Shown: positions 8,494 through 16,665 of the stretch, one piece after another
Layout of the letters: every line of letters begins with the position of its first letter
Numbering within the stretch: the first letter of the stretch is position 1
DNA from: JAVBOP01 sp031550405
GTDB taxonomy: Bacteria > Bacteroidota > Ignavibacteria > Kapaibacteriales > UBA2268
Length of the DNA: 30,883 nt
NCBI GenBank assembly: GCA_031550405.1
Contig: JAVBOP010000121.1
Location: 1 to 30,883, forward strand
Direction: 5' to 3'
Notes under the pieces: model-generated
Told to the model about the DNA's origin: nothing
What the model saw: the letters and a program-made list of their open reading frames with translations, nothing else
Database searches by the model: none
Position numbers and translations under genes: made by a program

Positions 8494-9212
8494 TTTATTT
8501 TGTTTCTGATGTACATCTTGGCTTTCAAAATCGCAATGAAGACAAAATGAGAGAGACGCTATTTATCAATTTTTTAAAGAAGATACAAGATAATTGCACG
8601 CAACTTTTTTTGCTTGGAGATATATTTGACTACTGGTTTGAATATAAGACCGTGATTCCCGCATATTTCTATCGCACATTAACAATTTTTCATAATTTTA
8701 TTGAAGCAGGTATCAAAATTGAATATTTGATGGGAAATCATGATTTTGGGCATCTGAATTTTTTCCGCAATGAATTAGGCATTGATGTTATAAAACACGA
8801 TATTGAGCGTGAGCTTTACGGCAAAAAATTTTATTTGTCGCATGGCGATGGCAAGTCTTATAATGACCAGTATTATTTAATGCTTAGAAGGATTTTACGC
8901 AATCAGACATGTCAAAAATTATATTCAAAATTGCATCCGGATTGTGGCATTTATTTTGCTTTAAATTCTTCCAGAAAAAGCCGTAAATACACCAATAATA
9001 AGAAATATGGCGATAGCGATGGAATGCATGATTTTGCGCGGAAAAAATTAGAAGAAGGCTTCGATTATGTGATTATGGGGCATAGACATTTGGCGGAGGT
9101 GTGCATTTATAATGAAAAAAAATACATAAATCTTGGTGAATGGCTCGCTGCTCCGCATTATGGCAAATTTGATGGAACTAAATTTGAATTAATAAAAGTG
9201 CAGGAAGAATAA
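8490..9212 (+). CDS. lpxH: UDP-2,3-diacylglucosamine diphosphatase (LpxH type)
   Basis: LpxH hydrolyses UDP-2,3-diacylglucosamine to lipid X and UMP, the fourth step of lipid A synthesis, at the cytoplasmic face of the inner membrane. The 240-residue product has all calcineurin-like metallophosphoesterase motifs: SDVHLG (residues 6-11), GDIFDYWFEY, the metal-binding MGNHDFG, LSHGDG and MGHRHLAE, followed by INLGEW. The DYWFEY segment and insertion pattern are those of LpxH and its Bacteroidota homologues rather than LpxI or LpxG. The start codon overlaps the stop of the GT9 gene (ATGA at 8490-8493), suggesting translational coupling. Confidence in the phosphoesterase family is very high and in LpxH specificity high. 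Confidence 0.9.
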   Translation: MIYFVSDVHLGFQNRNEDKMRETLFINFLKKIQDNCTQLFLLGDIFDYWFEYKTVIPAYFYRTLTIFHNFIEAGIKIEYLMGNHDFGHLNFFRNELGIDVIKHDIERELYGKKFYLSHGDGKSYNDQYYLMLRRILRNQTCQKLYSKLHPDCGIYFALNSSRKSRKYTNNKKYGDSDGMHDFARKKLEEGFDYVIMGHRHLAEVCIYNEKKYINLGEWLAAPHYGKFDGTKFELIKVQEE

Positions 9213-9293
9213 TTTTATTAATAAAAATATATTAACAACCAAAATATTTATTAAAGAGCATATTGCAATGGATTTTTCTCAAAGGCAAATCAT

Positions 9294-9482
9294 CTAAATG
9301 GAGGTATTGAATGGTTTTCGCCCTTTGGAAAGATGAAAACCTGCCGCAATCAGATGAAATTTGCTGTTCCACCCGCCGCAAGACCACCCAATCGCTTGCT
9401 TTCCGAGTTTTTTAAAGCGCCCGTGCCGTCTGGATGTACCTTGATGCTCGTGTTATCCAGCGAAATTATGTATTTAATGCCG
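9294..9482 (-). pseudogene. IS5-family transposase remnant (frameshifted)
   Basis: Translating the minus strand gives a fragment of the DDE core of an IS5-family (IS427-like) transposase. From about 9482 down to 9380 one frame reads SLDNTSIKVHPDGTGALKN then SKRLGG, containing the first catalytic Asp region. From about 9374 a second frame reads GWNSKFHLIAA then GFHLSKGRKPFNT and stops at 9294-9296. In intact relatives these two stretches are joined (GRSRGGWNTKIH), so a frameshift lies near 9375-9385. The N-terminal part, most of the C-terminal part and the terminal repeats were not found. It is therefore a dead scar left between lpxH and clpC. The short plus-strand frame covering the same bases is a shadow of it. 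Confidence 0.75.
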
Positions 9483-9505
9483 GCGGGCGGTGTATATTAT
9501 TCGGA

Positions 9506-9538
9506 TTGTGGTTTTTTGGTATATTTATTGTATATTTG
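9506..9538 (+). promoter_or_regulatory. Candidate clpC promoter (TTG-N22-TATATTTG)
   Basis: TTG at 9506-9508 and TATATTTG at 9531-9538 match the Bacteroidota -33 and TAnnTTTG -7 elements with a 22-base spacer, within the usual 17-23 range. Transcription would start near 9545, about 95 bases before the clpC ATG. The promoter overlaps the edge of the IS5 remnant region. No CIRCE or CtsR-type operator was recognised. Confidence 0.45.
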
Positions 9539-9638
9539 ATGGTGGCTGTACATTGATATGCAAGCGTATGCCGTTATGGCATATATGTGCGCCATAATGT
9601 CTTGAACTGCCATTTCTTCACAAATTCAACTGCAAATT

Positions 9639-12164
9639 ATGCATAATAATTTTTCAAATAGAGTTAATGAAATCATAAGGCTCAGCCGCGAAGAGGCAAT
9701 TAGATTGGCTCATGACCACATCGGCGTTGAGCATATCCTGCTGGCTGTTATTCGCAAGGGCGATGGCATGGCTATTAAGATGCTGAATAATCTTGGCACT
9801 GATATATCTAATCTAAAAAAAATGTTAGAAGAGTCGATGCTTGCCTCCGGATCAAACTTCGTATTTGGCAATATACCGTTCACCAAACAAGCCGAAAAGA
9901 CGCTCAAAATATCAATACTCGAAGCCAAACTCTACAAATCGAGTATTATAGGCTCGGAGCATTTGCTGCTGGCAATTGCAAGGGATGAGGAGACTTTGGC
10001 ATCGCAATTGTTGCGTATGCTCGGTGCATCTTATGACGGCTTGCAAAAGGAGCTTAATGATATTTTGAGCGGAACAGTGGCTGACGAGCCCAACCCATAT
10101 CGAGCGGAACATAGACCGTATGCAGAGCAAAAATCAGCAAAAGCGAAGGTAAACGATAAGCCTAACACGCCCGTATTAGATAACTTTGGCAGGGACTTAA
10201 CGAAACTTGCCGCTGAAGGCAAACTGGACCCTGTCATTGGTCGCGAGAAGGAAATAGAGCGTGTTTCGCAGATACTGTCTCGCCGAAAGAAAAATAATCC
10301 CGTATTGACAGGCGAACCCGGTGTTGGCAAGACGGCTGTTGTCGAGGGTTTGGCGCTGCGCATAGTTGAGAAGAAAGTATCCCGCTCATTATTCGATAAA
10401 CGTATTGTAACTCTTGACTTGGCTGGCATTGTGGCAGGCACTAAATATCGCGGTCAATTCGAGGAGCGTGTTAAGTCAATACTCACTGAATTGGAGAAGG
10501 CAACTGATGTTATACTGTTTATAGATGAGCTGCATACTATTGTCGGTGCGGGCGGTGCCTCCGGCTCGCTTGATGCCTCGAATATGTTCAAACCTGCATT
10601 GGCTCGCGGCGAACTGCAATGTATTGGTGCTACTACTATTGATGAATACCGCCAGTATATCGAAAAAGACGGGGCATTGGAGCGCCGCTTCCAGAAGGTG
10701 CTTATCGAGGAGCCAACCCCTGATGAAACATTAAAAATTATTCATAATATCAAGGACAGGTATGAATCGCACCACAGCGTTGTATATACCGAAGAGGCGC
10801 TTGATGCCTGCGTTAGCCTTGCTGACAGGTATATAACCGACCGTATGTTCCCTGACAAGGCTATTGATATTCTCGACGAAGCAGGTGCAAGGGTGCACAT
10901 ATCCAACATCGTAGTACCGACTAATATCCTTGAAATCGAGGAGCGGATAGATGCTGTCAGGTCTGAGAAAAATAACGTAGTTAAGCAGCAGATGTTTGAA
11001 GAAGCTGCAAACCTTCGCGATAAGGAGAAGAAGCTGCTTGAGGATTTGGAACTGGCAAAGATTGAATGGGAAAAGCTCACGGCTGCCGACCTGCTGCCTG
11101 TTACCAAGTACGATATATCAGATATAGTTGCGATGATGACAGGCATACCTGTTAATAAGATTGCGGAAGGCGAATCGAACAAACTGCTGCGTCTTGCCGA
11201 CGAATTGAAGCAGTTTGTTATAGGACAGGATGAGGCTATCGATAAGCTGTCAAAGGCTATACGGCGTGCAAGGGCAGGCTTGAAAGACCCCAGGCGTCCG
11301 ATAGGTTCGTTCATGTTCTTAGGTCCAACAGGCGTTGGCAAAACCGAACTGGCAAAGGTATTGGCTCGCGTTATGTTCGATAAGGATAATGCACTTATAC
11401 GGGTTGATATGAGTGAATATATGGAAAAATTTGCTGTCTCTCGCCTTGTCGGCGCACCTCCTGGATATGTTGGGTATGAAGAAGGTGGACAGCTTACAGA
11501 GAAAGTCCGCAAGAACCCATATAGCATCATACTGCTTGATGAAATTGAAAAGGCACATCCGGATGTATTCAATATATTGCTGCAAGTATTTGATGATGGT
11601 GTACTTACGGACAGTAACGGCCGCAAGGTAGATTTCCGCAATACAGTAATCATAATGACATCAAATGCCGGCACAAGAGACATGAAGGCTGGCGGTAAAA
11701 TCGGCTTTTCTGAAAATACGTCTGACAATAAGTACGACCACATGAAGACGACGATTGAGGATACGGTAAAGCACCTGTTTAATCCAGAATTTATCAATCG
11801 TATTGATGAGTTTATCATATTTAAAAGCCTTGAGAAGGAGCATATATTCAAGATTGTCGACCTGCACATAAGTGATATAATAAAGCGGCTTAGCGTTAGT
11901 AACATATCTCTTGAACTGTCGCAGGAAGCTAAAGAATTTCTTGTAGAAAAAGGTTTTGACGAGCAGTTTGGAGCGCGCCCATTACGCCGCCAATTACAAA
12001 AATATATAGAAGATGAATTGGCAGAGGAGATACTGAAGAACAACCTGACCTCCAACATCAACGTTTTCGCCGATTGCGACAAGGATCACGACACCCTGAA
12101 ATTCACTTTCATACCGCAGGAAGTGCCTGAAGAGCCTCTACCCATATTAGAGGAACAGCAATAA
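9639..12164 (+). CDS. clpC: ATP-dependent Clp protease ATP-binding subunit ClpC
   Basis: An 841-residue Hsp100/Clp unfoldase that feeds substrates into ClpP in the cytoplasm. In order: two Clp N repeats (residues about 5-145), AAA+ module 1 with Walker A GEPGVGKT (225-232) and Walker B ILFIDEL (292-298), a middle region with a UVR motif (about 447-470, KQQMFEEAANLRDKEKKLLE) that marks ClpC, then AAA+ module 2 with Walker A GPTGVGKT (562-569), Walker B ILLDEIE (near 631), sensor NPEFINRIDEF, and a ClpB-D2-small domain (GARPLRRQLQKYIEDELAEEIL). Length is normal for the family. The ATG at 9639 has no Shine-Dalgarno, as is common in Bacteroidota. It is monocistronic, bounded by a candidate promoter and a strong terminator. 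Its G+C is higher than that of the surrounding envelope genes. Confidence 0.97.
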   Translation: MHNNFSNRVNEIIRLSREEAIRLAHDHIGVEHILLAVIRKGDGMAIKMLNNLGTDISNLKKMLEESMLASGSNFVFGNIPFTKQAEKTLKISILEAKLYKSSIIGSEHLLLAIARDEETLASQLLRMLGASYDGLQKELNDILSGTVADEPNPYRAEHRPYAEQKSAKAKVNDKPNTPVLDNFGRDLTKLAAEGKLDPVIGREKEIERVSQILSRRKKNNPVLTGEPGVGKTAVVEGLALRIVEKKVSRSLFDKRIVTLDLAGIVAGTKYRGQFEERVKSILTELEKATDVILFIDELHTIVGAGGASGSLDASNMFKPALARGELQCIGATTIDEYRQYIEKDGALERRFQKVLIEEPTPDETLKIIHNIKDRYESHHSVVYTEEALDACVSLADRYITDRMFPDKAIDILDEAGARVHISNIVVPTNILEIEERIDAVRSEKNNVVKQQMFEEAANLRDKEKKLLEDLELAKIEWEKLTAADLLPVTKYDISDIVAMMTGIPVNKIAEGESNKLLRLADELKQFVIGQDEAIDKLSKAIRRARAGLKDPRRPIGSFMFLGPTGVGKTELAKVLARVMFDKDNALIRVDMSEYMEKFAVSRLVGAPPGYVGYEEGGQLTEKVRKNPYSIILLDEIEKAHPDVFNILLQVFDDGVLTDSNGRKVDFRNTVIIMTSNAGTRDMKAGGKIGFSENTSDNKYDHMKTTIEDTVKHLFNPEFINRIDEFIIFKSLEKEHIFKIVDLHISDIIKRLSVSNISLELSQEAKEFLVEKGFDEQFGARPLRRQLQKYIEDELAEEILKNNLTSNINVFADCDKDHDTLKFTFIPQEVPEEPLPILEEQQ

Positions 12165-12176
12165 AACAAATATATT

Positions 12177-12204
12177 AATCCCACTTGTCTCAGTGGGATT
12201 TTTT
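12177..12204 (+). terminator. Rho-independent terminator of clpC
   Basis: A perfect 9-bp stem (12177-12185 with 12192-12200), six-base loop TGTCTC, followed by a run of T (12199-12204), 13 bases after the clpC stop. Confidence 0.9.
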
Positions 12205-12267
12205 ATACATTAGAAGAATATATCGGTGAGTAGCGCTTGCAGTGGAAATATGGTATGGATATCTTTA

Positions 12268-13344
12268 TCAAGTAATCTTAATTGGAGGAAGAGCCTCGTA
12301 ACGCTCGGGATAATGATTCCTGAAGCGCCTAAAATAGTCTATTTTCTTTGAGACTGGAAAAGCAGCTATTGCCTTCATTATCGCAGAATCCAAATCTAAT
12401 TTGCGAAAATAGCCTATTCTTTTTTCCAAATTAGCATTTTCCAGCATCCGTCTGGAAAGCATTTTATCATGTCTGAAATCCAGTACATTAGCATTCAAGC
12501 CGAGATGCAGCGCCTGTTCTATCTGCACTGCCATCATAACGGAGCCTTGAATCTTGCCATTATACGAATAGCCGGCAATGTGCGGCGTTGCAAGCATTGC
12601 AATATCAGCAAGTTGCGCATTAAAATCCGGCTCATTCTGCCAAACGTCAATAGCATAAAACAAATCTTTTTGCCTTTCTATCATAGCATTTTCATTGAAA
12701 ACCCCGCCGCGAGCAGTGTTTATAAGCAGAGATCCCGTCTTTATTTTGGCAATGCGGTTGCTATCCAACAAATCCAATGTACGATATTCGCCCGTTTTCA
12801 CCATCGGAACGTGTGCCGTTATAACGTTACATTTTTCGATTATCTCATCTGCCGAGCAATATTTTACATCGGTATTGCAGTTACTGTTTTCCTTTGGCGG
12901 ATCACACACATAAGTCTTTACTTTCATAAGCCTTAAGCAGCGAGCTACCCGCATGCCAATCTCTCCATGCCCGATAATTCCTACTTTCAAATTGCTGGCG
13001 TCAATTCTATTCAGCCGCTTCCACATCAGAATTGCAAATATCGCATACTCCATAACAGAGCTGGCATTTGAGCCTTTTGCTGAGAAAAAAATAATATTAG
13101 ATTTATTTATATAGTCAATATCGACGTGGTCTATGCCGCTTGTTGCCGTTCCAACCAGCTGTATATTTGTATTTTTCAATAAATTTTCATTGATTTTAAG
13201 CGTTGAACGGGAAATCAGTACATTGGCTTTAATGGCAACAAGGTCTTCATTTATCAGCTGGTTTCCTGTAAATTCGTGCACGGTTGCTACCTCGCGCACA
13301 AGTGCCGCAAGCGCAGGAATATTTTTATCAATAGCAAATATCAT
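12268..13344 (-). CDS. pdxB: 4-phosphoerythronate dehydrogenase
   Basis: PdxB oxidises 4-phosphoerythronate in the DXP-dependent pathway to pyridoxal phosphate. The 358-residue protein is a D-isomer-specific 2-hydroxyacid dehydrogenase: GxGxxG in the NAD-binding domain at residues 125-130 (VGIIGHGEIG), catalytic Arg212 in NTARGG, Glu238 in QNEPD and His255 in TPHIAGYS. The stretch TPHIAGYSYNGKIQGS and the extra C-terminal region separate PdxB from SerA, which it could otherwise be confused with. The upstream gene on the same strand, encoding the CotH protein, ends 25 bases before the ATG, so the two may be co-transcribed although no functional link is obvious. The PLP product is the cofactor of GlyA encoded 10 kb away, but no operon connects them. 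Confidence 0.88.
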   Translation of the reverse strand: MIFAIDKNIPALAALVREVATVHEFTGNQLINEDLVAIKANVLISRSTLKINENLLKNTNIQLVGTATSGIDHVDIDYINKSNIIFFSAKGSNASSVMEYAIFAILMWKRLNRIDASNLKVGIIGHGEIGMRVARCLRLMKVKTYVCDPPKENSNCNTDVKYCSADEIIEKCNVITAHVPMVKTGEYRTLDLLDSNRIAKIKTGSLLINTARGGVFNENAMIERQKDLFYAIDVWQNEPDFNAQLADIAMLATPHIAGYSYNGKIQGSVMMAVQIEQALHLGLNANVLDFRHDKMLSRRMLENANLEKRIGYFRKLDLDSAIMKAIAAFPVSKKIDYFRRFRNHYPERYEALPPIKIT

Positions 13345-13369
13345 TGTATCTTCTTATTGTTTTTTTATT

Positions 13370-16105
13370 TTACCGCTGGTATATTATTTTTGAAATCAAA
13401 TTCAAATGAGCTGATTTAACTTCAACAAGGTATGAACCATTTGCGAACTTTCCTGTCTTCTCAAAATCTATTTCAAGATTGTTTTTTCCAAATTCGCAAA
13501 CACCGTTTACTGTGTAAATATCATTTCCTAAAATATCTTTTATTCTTATTTGAATGCTTTCGCTATGATTTGATTCAAATTCTATATACATCTTATTTTT
13601 AACGGGATTAGGATAAATATTAAATATTTTTTCATTTTTAGACGTTACGCTTCCATTTTCCGACAAAATTGCCTTTATATCAATAGACTCATTACCCGTT
13701 AAATCTACTGTTATTGTTTTTTTAGACGAATCCTGTTCATCATTCCAACCAACAAATCTATAACCTTCTTTGGGTTTTACAGTTAAAGTTATTGGAATGC
13801 CTTGAAAATACGTACCTTCAAAAGCATTGGAAAAGCTAATAGTATTTAATTCAAAATCACATGCATCAAGAATATTAGATGAAATATTTACTTTGCAAGT
13901 TCCTGGTAAACTGTGAGTTTCGACAACTTCTTTAAAGCTACTCGTTTGCCGCTCAATTGCAATTTCTTTTATTGCAGCAACTTGCTCTTCCCACATTGTG
14001 CAGGTTTCTGGATATTTTTCTTTCTGCAATGTAACTGCAGGGCGCAATACATTAGCAAGGCTATCAATTAAATAATTAATTCGCGTTGGTAAAAAGCTGG
14101 TATTTAATAAATCTGCAAATCTATTTAAAAATTTAACCTTGAATTCATCACTCTTTAATAACGTAGATAAAATTTTTGCAAATGAATTATATTGAACATC
14201 AAATACTTCTTGATAACAATTTATTGTATCATCTATTATGGGATGCAGTGCGAAATCTAAATCATGCATTATAAATCTCCATTTACCATCTAATTCATCC
14301 GATTTCCATGATTTTACATTATTATTGTTGGCAATCCAATCCCTATTCCTTGAATATATGTTTATAGCAGCATAATCCATTAAATTATTAATTTCAAATT
14401 GAGATTGTAAATAATTATATCCATCCGAAGATATATCAAGCAAATTTAATGTATCAATGAGTTTGAACCAAGTAGTTATATCTCCGTATGATACAGCATC
14501 AAGAGCAGCATTTCCGCCATTTACTTCTGTCATAACAATTGATAAATTTTCAATATCATGCCTGTTGCCTAAATAACTTCTATCAACCCTCTCTCTCAAT
14601 AAATGAATAGCATAATATTCACCATTAAGGTATGTTAAAACACTTGTATATGGAGAAGGATATAGTTCTGCTAATTGTTTATCTGAAGTTACTATAACAT
14701 TCATAAGCATGTCGGGAATATATGGCAACCACCAAGCTTCACTTTGGCTTTTTAATACAAATTTTCCAACACTTTCACCATATTCTTCTGTAAAAAATGG
14801 ATAATTAAAGGTTTCTTCATCGTATTTGTCGCGAGGATACAATCTAAATGGTTTTTGTTTAAACCGCCTTGTGCTGTTTCCATTTAATCTAACACCAGCA
14901 TTTGTAGTATATATGCTATCTGTAGTGTTTTTGAAAAATTCCAAACCTATTGGTACTTCGAGTTTTAAATACAAATTTTTATCAGAAAAAAGGCCTGTCT
15001 TGTTATCCCAAAATAGAGCTGAGTCGCCTGAAATAGATATAACTGGCAATTTGAAGTCATAATTTATGAAGTAGGTATGTGTAGCAGTCTTGCTTGGCGC
15101 CAGTTCTGCATTAAAGGCTTTGGCACGCAGAACAGTTATATCCTGATTTATGTTTATAGGCTGTCCTGCATATTTAGCTGAGGATTGGGTAGGCTCGCTG
15201 CCGTCAAGCGTATAATAGACATCATCGTCAGACTGGATTGTTACTTCAAATGCTTCATTATAAAATCCATTCTTTTTTGAAAATACAGGTGTTGGTGTTT
15301 TTTCTTGCAAGATATTGGCATTTGTTGCATTGGGGGTCGGTACTTCAAAGAATACGAAATTATCACTGGCATCAGGAAAACGACCGTAACTGATATCTGT
15401 CCGCTGTGCACCAACCTCTACAAAATCAATTTGATTTTCCGAATTATCGAATAGATACAGCTTCTCATCGCTCTTGCTTATTTTGAAATCTGTATGACAT
15501 ATTCTGTGCCTTTTCAAACTGCCTTCGATTTTTGTACCAATTTCAGCTGCTTTCAAATTTTGCACATCAACTGCTTCGCCATTAATCTTCAAATCAGAAA
15601 AAACTGCTGAAGCCAATTTATTATCATCGCCACTCGAAAGAGCAATACCTACCAAAAATTGTTTATTACTGAATGATATAAATCTGGTCTCATTTATAAT
15701 TTTTCTTTCTCTTGCACCATCTGCAAAATATTCATAAAAATAGACACTGTCGCCTTCTTTCACCATTTTAAAATGAATGTATGGATAGGTAAATTCATTG
15801 GCATTATAGCTGCCATTTACAGGACCACGCAGTGAATGCCAATAACATTCTCTCATTATCTCCGTTATGAATAAAGATGCAAACTCTGCGTCTCTTTCCA
15901 AATTTTCGCGTATAATAAAGCCAAAATAAGAATCGAAAGTGGTATTTGTCATGGCAGACACTTTCATCTCAATTTCAAAATCGCCTGACATTTCAACATA
16001 TTGATAGCGAAAACTTTCTTGGTTAAAGCAATAGTCAAATCCAGAACCTGCAGCCGTCATTTCATATTTGTCTGAAACATAGTTTAATTTGTCGCAAACA
16101 AGCAT
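13370..16105 (-). CDS. CotH-kinase/lamin-tail T9SS protein, main part of a split gene
   Basis: This 911-residue frame is the downstream part of a protein interrupted by one in-frame TGA (16139-16141); eleven more in-frame codons (PDTVIQPGGYF) lie between that stop and this ATG. Domain order: end of the first half of a lamin-tail domain (residues 1-7); a concanavalin-like region resembling DUF1349 (about 8-175, with VEMSGDFEIEMKVSAMTNTT and FIIREN); the second half of the lamin-tail domain (about 199-263, TDFKISKSDEKLYLFD, DISYGRFPDASDNFVFFEVP); a chitobiase-C-like segment (270-347, YYTLDGSEPTQSS); a CotH kinase-like domain (about 400-700, VRLNGNSTRRFKQKPFRLY, YLNGEYYAIHLLRERVDRSY, NRDWIANNNN, MHDLDFAL); an InlB-like repeat (GYRFVGWN); and a T9SS sorting domain (826-911, IYPNPVKN). 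CotH domains phosphorylate secreted proteins in spores; the substrate here is unknown. Without the 5' part it lacks a signal peptide and probably cannot be secreted. Confidence 0.85.
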   Translation of the reverse strand: MLVCDKLNYVSDKYEMTAAGSGFDYCFNQESFRYQYVEMSGDFEIEMKVSAMTNTTFDSYFGFIIRENLERDAEFASLFITEIMRECYWHSLRGPVNGSYNANEFTYPYIHFKMVKEGDSVYFYEYFADGARERKIINETRFISFSNKQFLVGIALSSGDDNKLASAVFSDLKINGEAVDVQNLKAAEIGTKIEGSLKRHRICHTDFKISKSDEKLYLFDNSENQIDFVEVGAQRTDISYGRFPDASDNFVFFEVPTPNATNANILQEKTPTPVFSKKNGFYNEAFEVTIQSDDDVYYTLDGSEPTQSSAKYAGQPININQDITVLRAKAFNAELAPSKTATHTYFINYDFKLPVISISGDSALFWDNKTGLFSDKNLYLKLEVPIGLEFFKNTTDSIYTTNAGVRLNGNSTRRFKQKPFRLYPRDKYDEETFNYPFFTEEYGESVGKFVLKSQSEAWWLPYIPDMLMNVIVTSDKQLAELYPSPYTSVLTYLNGEYYAIHLLRERVDRSYLGNRHDIENLSIVMTEVNGGNAALDAVSYGDITTWFKLIDTLNLLDISSDGYNYLQSQFEINNLMDYAAINIYSRNRDWIANNNNVKSWKSDELDGKWRFIMHDLDFALHPIIDDTINCYQEVFDVQYNSFAKILSTLLKSDEFKVKFLNRFADLLNTSFLPTRINYLIDSLANVLRPAVTLQKEKYPETCTMWEEQVAAIKEIAIERQTSSFKEVVETHSLPGTCKVNISSNILDACDFELNTISFSNAFEGTYFQGIPITLTVKPKEGYRFVGWNDEQDSSKKTITVDLTGNESIDIKAILSENGSVTSKNEKIFNIYPNPVKNKMYIEFESNHSESIQIRIKDILGNDIYTVNGVCEFGKNNLEIDFEKTGKFANGSYLVEVKSAHLNLISKIIYQR

Positions 16106-16138
16106 AAAATATCCGCCCGGCTGGATTACTGTGTCAGG

Positions 16139-16381
16139 TCATTTCCATGCTTTTTTGTAGTCTTTTTTCTTTGAAATACCGTAATCTTTCAAATTAATTG
16201 CCTCATCTGAGGCATTATAAAGCTCTATCCAGTCATTACATTCCATCATTTCATCAAAAAAGACCTCATCATTTGAACCCGAAAGTTCATTAATAACCAT
16301 AGTTTTTTGAGCAAACGACGGTATTGATTGAATAATAATCATTAATAAAAATAATCTCACAATCTTTCTGAATTTCATCAT
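16139..16381 (-). CDS. Signal peptide and lamin-tail N-terminal half of the split CotH protein
   Basis: An 80-residue frame that begins with a signal peptide (FRKIVRLFLLMIIIQSIPSFA) and continues into a lamin-tail domain start: MVINELSGSNDE, DWIELYNASDEAINLKDYGIS. It stops at TGA (16139-16141) after KKAWK, exactly where intact lamin-tail domains continue with a hydrophobic residue and PDxxIxxGGY; those codons follow in the same frame. It is therefore the 5' part of the 13370-16105 gene, which would be 1003 codons long if the stop were read through. Met2 is an equally good start. As an isolated peptide it is unlikely to function. A real nonsense mutation, a base-calling error or UGA readthrough are the alternatives. 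Confidence 0.8.
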   Translation of the reverse strand: MMKFRKIVRLFLLMIIIQSIPSFAQKTMVINELSGSNDEVFFDEMMECNDWIELYNASDEAINLKDYGISKKKDYKKAWK

Positions 16382-16585
16382 ATTACACCATAAAAGTAAA
16401 TCAATTAAACAATTTTGAGTTTAATATACAAAATAATTCCAACCTGCCCAAAACAATTTCTTTTGCGCTTATAATTGGGTTCAAATTCACAATAATTACA
16501 TAATTTCTGAATTTTTTTTAATAATATATACCGTTTATACCTATTTATTATGATATAATATCAAGAAAATAGCGGAATGTGGGGA

Positions 16586-16616
16586 TTGCTAATTTTTTCC
16601 ATTCATAGTAATTTTG
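16586..16616 (+). promoter_or_regulatory. Candidate promoter of the TonB receptor gene (TTG-N20-TAATTTTG)
   Basis: TTG at 16586-16588 and TAATTTTG at 16609-16616, 20 bases apart, match the Bacteroidota -33/-7 consensus. The predicted start near 16623 leaves a leader of about 43 bases before the ATG at 16666. No recognisable riboswitch or Fur box was seen in the leader. Confidence 0.5.
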
Positions 16617-16665
16617 TAAATTATATTAGACCCTGTTGATTCTATTGGATAAAACTAAAAATACT

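Noticed and set aside
9333..9539. 68-codon plus-strand frame between lpxH and clpC
   Set aside because: It is the complement of the IS5-family transposase remnant, whose minus-strand translations match the family.
10742..12082. 446-codon open frame on the minus strand inside clpC
   Set aside because: It is antisense to a fully conserved clpC sequence, Ser-rich from reversed codons and shows no domain; it is a shadow of codon bias.
16636..16665. TTG start ten codons upstream of the TonB receptor ATG
   Set aside because: It adds a polar segment in front of an otherwise ideal signal peptide; the ATG at 16666 is preferred.
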